This document shows, piece after piece, positions 62,084 to 64,000 of a DNA stretch of 64,000 bases (its first letter is position 1; the number at the start of each line of letters is the position of its first letter). The DNA comes from Flagellimonas zhangzhouensis (GTDB lineage: Bacteria; Bacteroidota; Bacteroidia; Flavobacteriales; Flavobacteriaceae). Location of the stretch: assembly GCF_900102925.1 (NCBI RefSeq), contig NZ_FNKI01000002.1, positions 806,001 to 870,000 of the forward strand, written 5' to 3'. Both the position numbers and the translations under genes were made by a program. The notes beneath the pieces were generated by a model that had not been told where the DNA came from, did not search any database, and worked only from the letters and a program-made list of their open reading frames with translations.

Positions 62084-62112
62084 CAAAGGTACATTAAATT
62101 TAATCAGTGCAA
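62084..62112 (-). promoter_or_regulatory. Promoter of the DEAD helicase gene
   Basis: On the minus strand TTG (62112-62110), 18-nt spacer, TACCTTTG (62091-62084): an exact consensus match. It starts just after the rdgB stop. The start codon at 61970 implies a leader of about 107 nt. Confidence 0.7.
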
Positions 62113-62113
62113 C

Positions 62114-62695
62114 TTAGGTGGTGCTTTTTTTTAAGAAATCGACCAATTTTTGAATCGCTCTACCTCGGTGACTGATAGCGTTTTTGGTCTCAGCAGGCAG
62201 TTCGCCAAAGGTGTTGTTGTACCCGTTAGGTTTAAAAATAGGGTCGTACCCAAAACCACCAGCGCCATGCAGTTCTTCGGTGATAATGCCCTCAACAATA
62301 CCATCAAAAGCAAAGCTTTCACCATTTAGGTTAAGGTGTACTACGGTTTTAAAATGCGCATTTCGATTATTTTTACCCTCCAGTTCTTGCAACAACTTTT
62401 GCATGTTGTCTTTAGCATTTTTTTGTTCCCCAGCATATCGTGCAGAATATACTCCTGGAGCTCCATTTAAAGCATCCACTAACAAACCCGTGTCGTCCGA
62501 AAAACAGTTTAAACCATAGGTTTGGGTCACATAATCTGCCTTTATTTTCGCATTTTCCTGCAAATTTTCGCCTGTTTCAGGGATTTCATCAAAGCATTCT
62601 ATGTCTTTTAAGGACAAAAGTTGAATGGATGCTGGAAGCAATTGTTGCACCTCCTTTAGTTTATGGTCGTTATGTGTGGCAAATACAAGTTTCAA
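62114..62695 (-). CDS. rdgB: Non-canonical purine NTP pyrophosphatase (RdgB/HAM1)
   Basis: A 193-residue house-cleaning enzyme that hydrolyses dITP, XTP and related nucleotides. The family start LVFATHNDHKLKEVQQLL, the metal-site block FSDDTGLLVDALNGAPGVYSARYAGE, and GFGYDPIF and HRGRAIQKL near the end are all present at the usual length. It has its own promoter and precedes the helicase gene on the same strand. Confidence 0.95.
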   Translation of the reverse strand: MKLVFATHNDHKLKEVQQLLPASIQLLSLKDIECFDEIPETGENLQENAKIKADYVTQTYGLNCFSDDTGLLVDALNGAPGVYSARYAGEQKNAKDNMQKLLQELEGKNNRNAHFKTVVHLNLNGESFAFDGIVEGIITEELHGAGGFGYDPIFKPNGYNNTFGELPAETKNAISHRGRAIQKLVDFLKKSTT

Positions 62696-62720
62696 ATCAA
62701 AAAGGGTTCAAATTGAGGTT

Positions 62721-62728
62721 CAAAAGTA
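62721..62728 (-). promoter_or_regulatory. Promoter -7 element of rdgB
   Basis: The minus strand reads TACTTTTG, an exact TAnnTTTG match, 26 nt upstream of the rdgB start. A -33 TTG is not clear. Confidence 0.45.
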
Positions 62729-62754
62729 GTAATTTCGGGCATTAACCTTATTGT

Positions 62755-63207
62755 ATGAAAACAAAAGTGCCGCCAGTTGTGGTGATGTTGGTTTTTGCCG
62801 TATTGATGTATGCTTTAGATGCTTTTTTGCCTGTTGGTGAGTTTAATTTTTTTGGTAGAAACACCCTTTCTTGGATTTTATTGGGATTGGCTGCAATCGT
62901 GGGAGTGCTATCGGTTGCCCAATTTCTTTTTAAAAAGACCACTGTTGATCCATTAATGCCTGAAAAAGCCAATCATTTGGTGACCAATGGCATTTATAAT
63001 TTTAGTAGAAATCCCATGTATCTGGCCCTGCTTCTAATTTTGTTAGCCTTTGGATTACGATTGGGGAATGCTTTTAATACGTTGTTAGCCGCAGGTTTTG
63101 TGTATTGGATGAACCATTTTCAGATTATACCCGAAGAAGAGGCATTGAAGCAAAAGTTTGGCCAGGAGTATAATATTTATTGTAAACTAACGCGGAGGTG
63201 GTTTTGA
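62755..63207 (+). CDS. Isoprenylcysteine methyltransferase-like membrane protein
   Basis: A 150-residue protein with four hydrophobic segments. The C-terminal block LVTNGIYNFSRNPMYLALLLILLA, followed by IIPEEEALKQKFGQEYNIYC, is the SAM-binding signature of the ICMT/PEMT-like membrane methyltransferases. Substrate unknown. It is divergent from rdgB. Confidence 0.9.
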   Translation: MKTKVPPVVVMLVFAVLMYALDAFLPVGEFNFFGRNTLSWILLGLAAIVGVLSVAQFLFKKTTVDPLMPEKANHLVTNGIYNFSRNPMYLALLLILLAFGLRLGNAFNTLLAAGFVYWMNHFQIIPEEEALKQKFGQEYNIYCKLTRRWF

Positions 63208-63507
63208 TGGTTTGGTTAAGGGTTTAGGGGGAAAGGTTGAACTTTTATTAGTATTAGTGAAAATTTGCGCAATTCGTGTCAATATTATTTGGACATAAGC
63301 CTATTCCATTGAACTTTAACTTGAGTTTGAGTTTGAACTTGTTATTTTACTTCCTCCTAAATTGCAAAAAGCATCCTTTTAGGTGCCATTTGAAACAAAT
63401 CGTAATAGATTTTTGATTTATCCACAAATGTGTAAGGTTTTTAATAAGTTCCGATTATAAGGATGGAATTTATGTTTAATTTTACCCCTTAATTTTTTAC
63501 GCGGATC
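63208..63507. other. 300-nt AT-rich spacer without genes
   Basis: No gene, hairpin terminator or repeat of the families above is visible. An AT-rich tract leads into the following gene; no clear consensus promoter is seen. Confidence 0.5.
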
Positions 63508-64000
63508 ATGGTGGCAACAGGACGTAAATATGTTTTCGATTTTGATAGCACCCTAACTAGGGTTGAGGCATTGGATGTGCTAGCGGAAATGACGCTACAG
63601 GACAATCCGAAAAGGGAAGAGATTGTGGCCGAAATCCAGAAAATCACCAATTTGGGGATTGATGGGGATATTTCTTTCACCGAATCATTGGAGCGAAGAA
63701 TCCGTTTGTTGAGTGCAAACAAGGAAGATTTGCAAGATTTGGTGGTGGAATTGCGCCAAAAGATTTCAAAATCCATAGCCACAAATAAAGAATTCTTCCA
63801 TAAGTATTCAGAGGATATCTATGTGATTTCCTGCGGATTCAAAGAATTTATTGATCCTATTGTTGAAGAATATAATATTCCCTCCGACCGCGTATATGCC
63901 AATACCTTTAAGTTTGATGCTGACGGTAACATCATTGGCTTTGACGAGAAAAATGTGTTGGCGGCCCACAACGGAAAAATAGAATGCTTAAAAAACTTGG
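63508..64000 (+). CDS. SerB-like HAD domain, probable start of a SerB-SerA fusion (partial)
   Basis: The first 164 codons are in the window; the frame runs off the right edge. The HAD motif I (VFDFDSTLT) is at residues 8-16 and motif II lies in YVISCGFKEF; the KFDADGNIIGF and HNGKIECLK blocks follow. In Bacteroidota this N-terminus is usually fused to D-3-phosphoglycerate dehydrogenase, giving about 630 residues for serine synthesis. The fusion is inferred, because the rest is not visible. Confidence 0.85.
   Translation, partial: MVATGRKYVFDFDSTLTRVEALDVLAEMTLQDNPKREEIVAEIQKITNLGIDGDISFTESLERRIRLLSANKEDLQDLVVELRQKISKSIATNKEFFHKYSEDIYVISCGFKEFIDPIVEEYNIPSDRVYANTFKFDADGNIIGFDEKNVLAAHNGKIECLKNL

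Noticed and set aside
63489..63782. A minus-strand ORF of 97 codons near the right edge.
   Set aside because: The plus strand encodes a clear SerB-like HAD domain over the same bases.

Overview
The window looks like chromosomal DNA of a marine or sediment member of the family Flavobacteriaceae (Bacteroidota). The family assignment rests on several direct signs: promoters of the TTG-N19-TAnnTTTG type, DUF6090, DUF4252 and ChaN-type proteins, the short 950-residue CarB, RGG-tailed DEAD helicase, many lipoproteins with short lipoboxes, and dispersed intergenic repeats of the GTCATCCTGAGCGCAGTCGA type. I cannot name the genus from the sequence alone. No rRNA, tRNA, CRISPR array, integrase, transposase or prophage gene is visible.

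Layout. 1-6,640: a lipoprotein start cut by the edge, a cyclophilin-type isomerase, a DUF6090 protein, a ChbG-like deacetylase with a GH51 arabinofuranosidase, and a large amidohydrolase. 6,719-9,426: a four-gene cluster (YceI, extradiol dioxygenase, DUF3861, SDR) with a perfect palindrome upstream and a terminator at the end. 9,478-12,952: AraC regulator, S41 peptidase and GH29 fucosidase. 13,242-18,673: MtaB tRNA thiotransferase, a miniature GNAT, an alpha/beta hydrolase, a lytic transglycosylase facing an M23 peptidase, and two membrane proteins. 18,750-22,587: rpmH, carB and a lipoprotein. 22,752-29,217: a small acidic, His-containing exported protein followed by a complete RND tripartite efflux operon. 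29,257-36,283: S9 peptidase, ChaN, and the oxidative pentose phosphate genes gnd versus zwf-pgl. 36,264-39,017: thioesterase, a DUF559 endonuclease-like gene flanked by palindromic repeats, and RmuC. 39,163-44,340: a cobalamin uptake locus (ABC transporter genes divergent from a riboswitch-controlled TonB receptor). 44,373-48,180: S41 lipoprotein, then an ECF sigma factor, putative anti-sigma factor and two DUF4252 proteins. 48,312-54,784: MscS channel, repeat-rich spacer, purB, a cytochrome-like heme protein, sirtuin, DsrE protein and two tandem DUF6090 genes, one frameshifted. 54,834-64,000: GH43, TrmH, SRPBCC, VOC, GH13, a CarboxypepD-regulatory protein, DEAD helicase, RdgB, a membrane methyltransferase and the SerB-like start of a probable SerB-SerA fusion.

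Most genes are ordinary chromosomal functions. Glycoside hydrolases GH51, GH43, GH29 and GH13 point to use of plant or algal polysaccharides, but they are scattered and no SusC/SusD pair is present, so this is not a classical polysaccharide utilization locus. The best functional unit is the B12 locus, where outer-membrane uptake is put under a cobalamin riboswitch.

The most unusual signals are in the spacers. A DUF559 ORF ends inside a pair of inverted 35-nt palindromic units whose relative occurs 12 kb away. A 19-nt palindrome is inserted inside a copy of another dispersed repeat, and an uninterrupted copy of the target is present elsewhere in the window. A near-perfect 18-bp stem separates the two DUF4252 genes. 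One of three DUF6090 paralogues is broken by one base in an A6 run.
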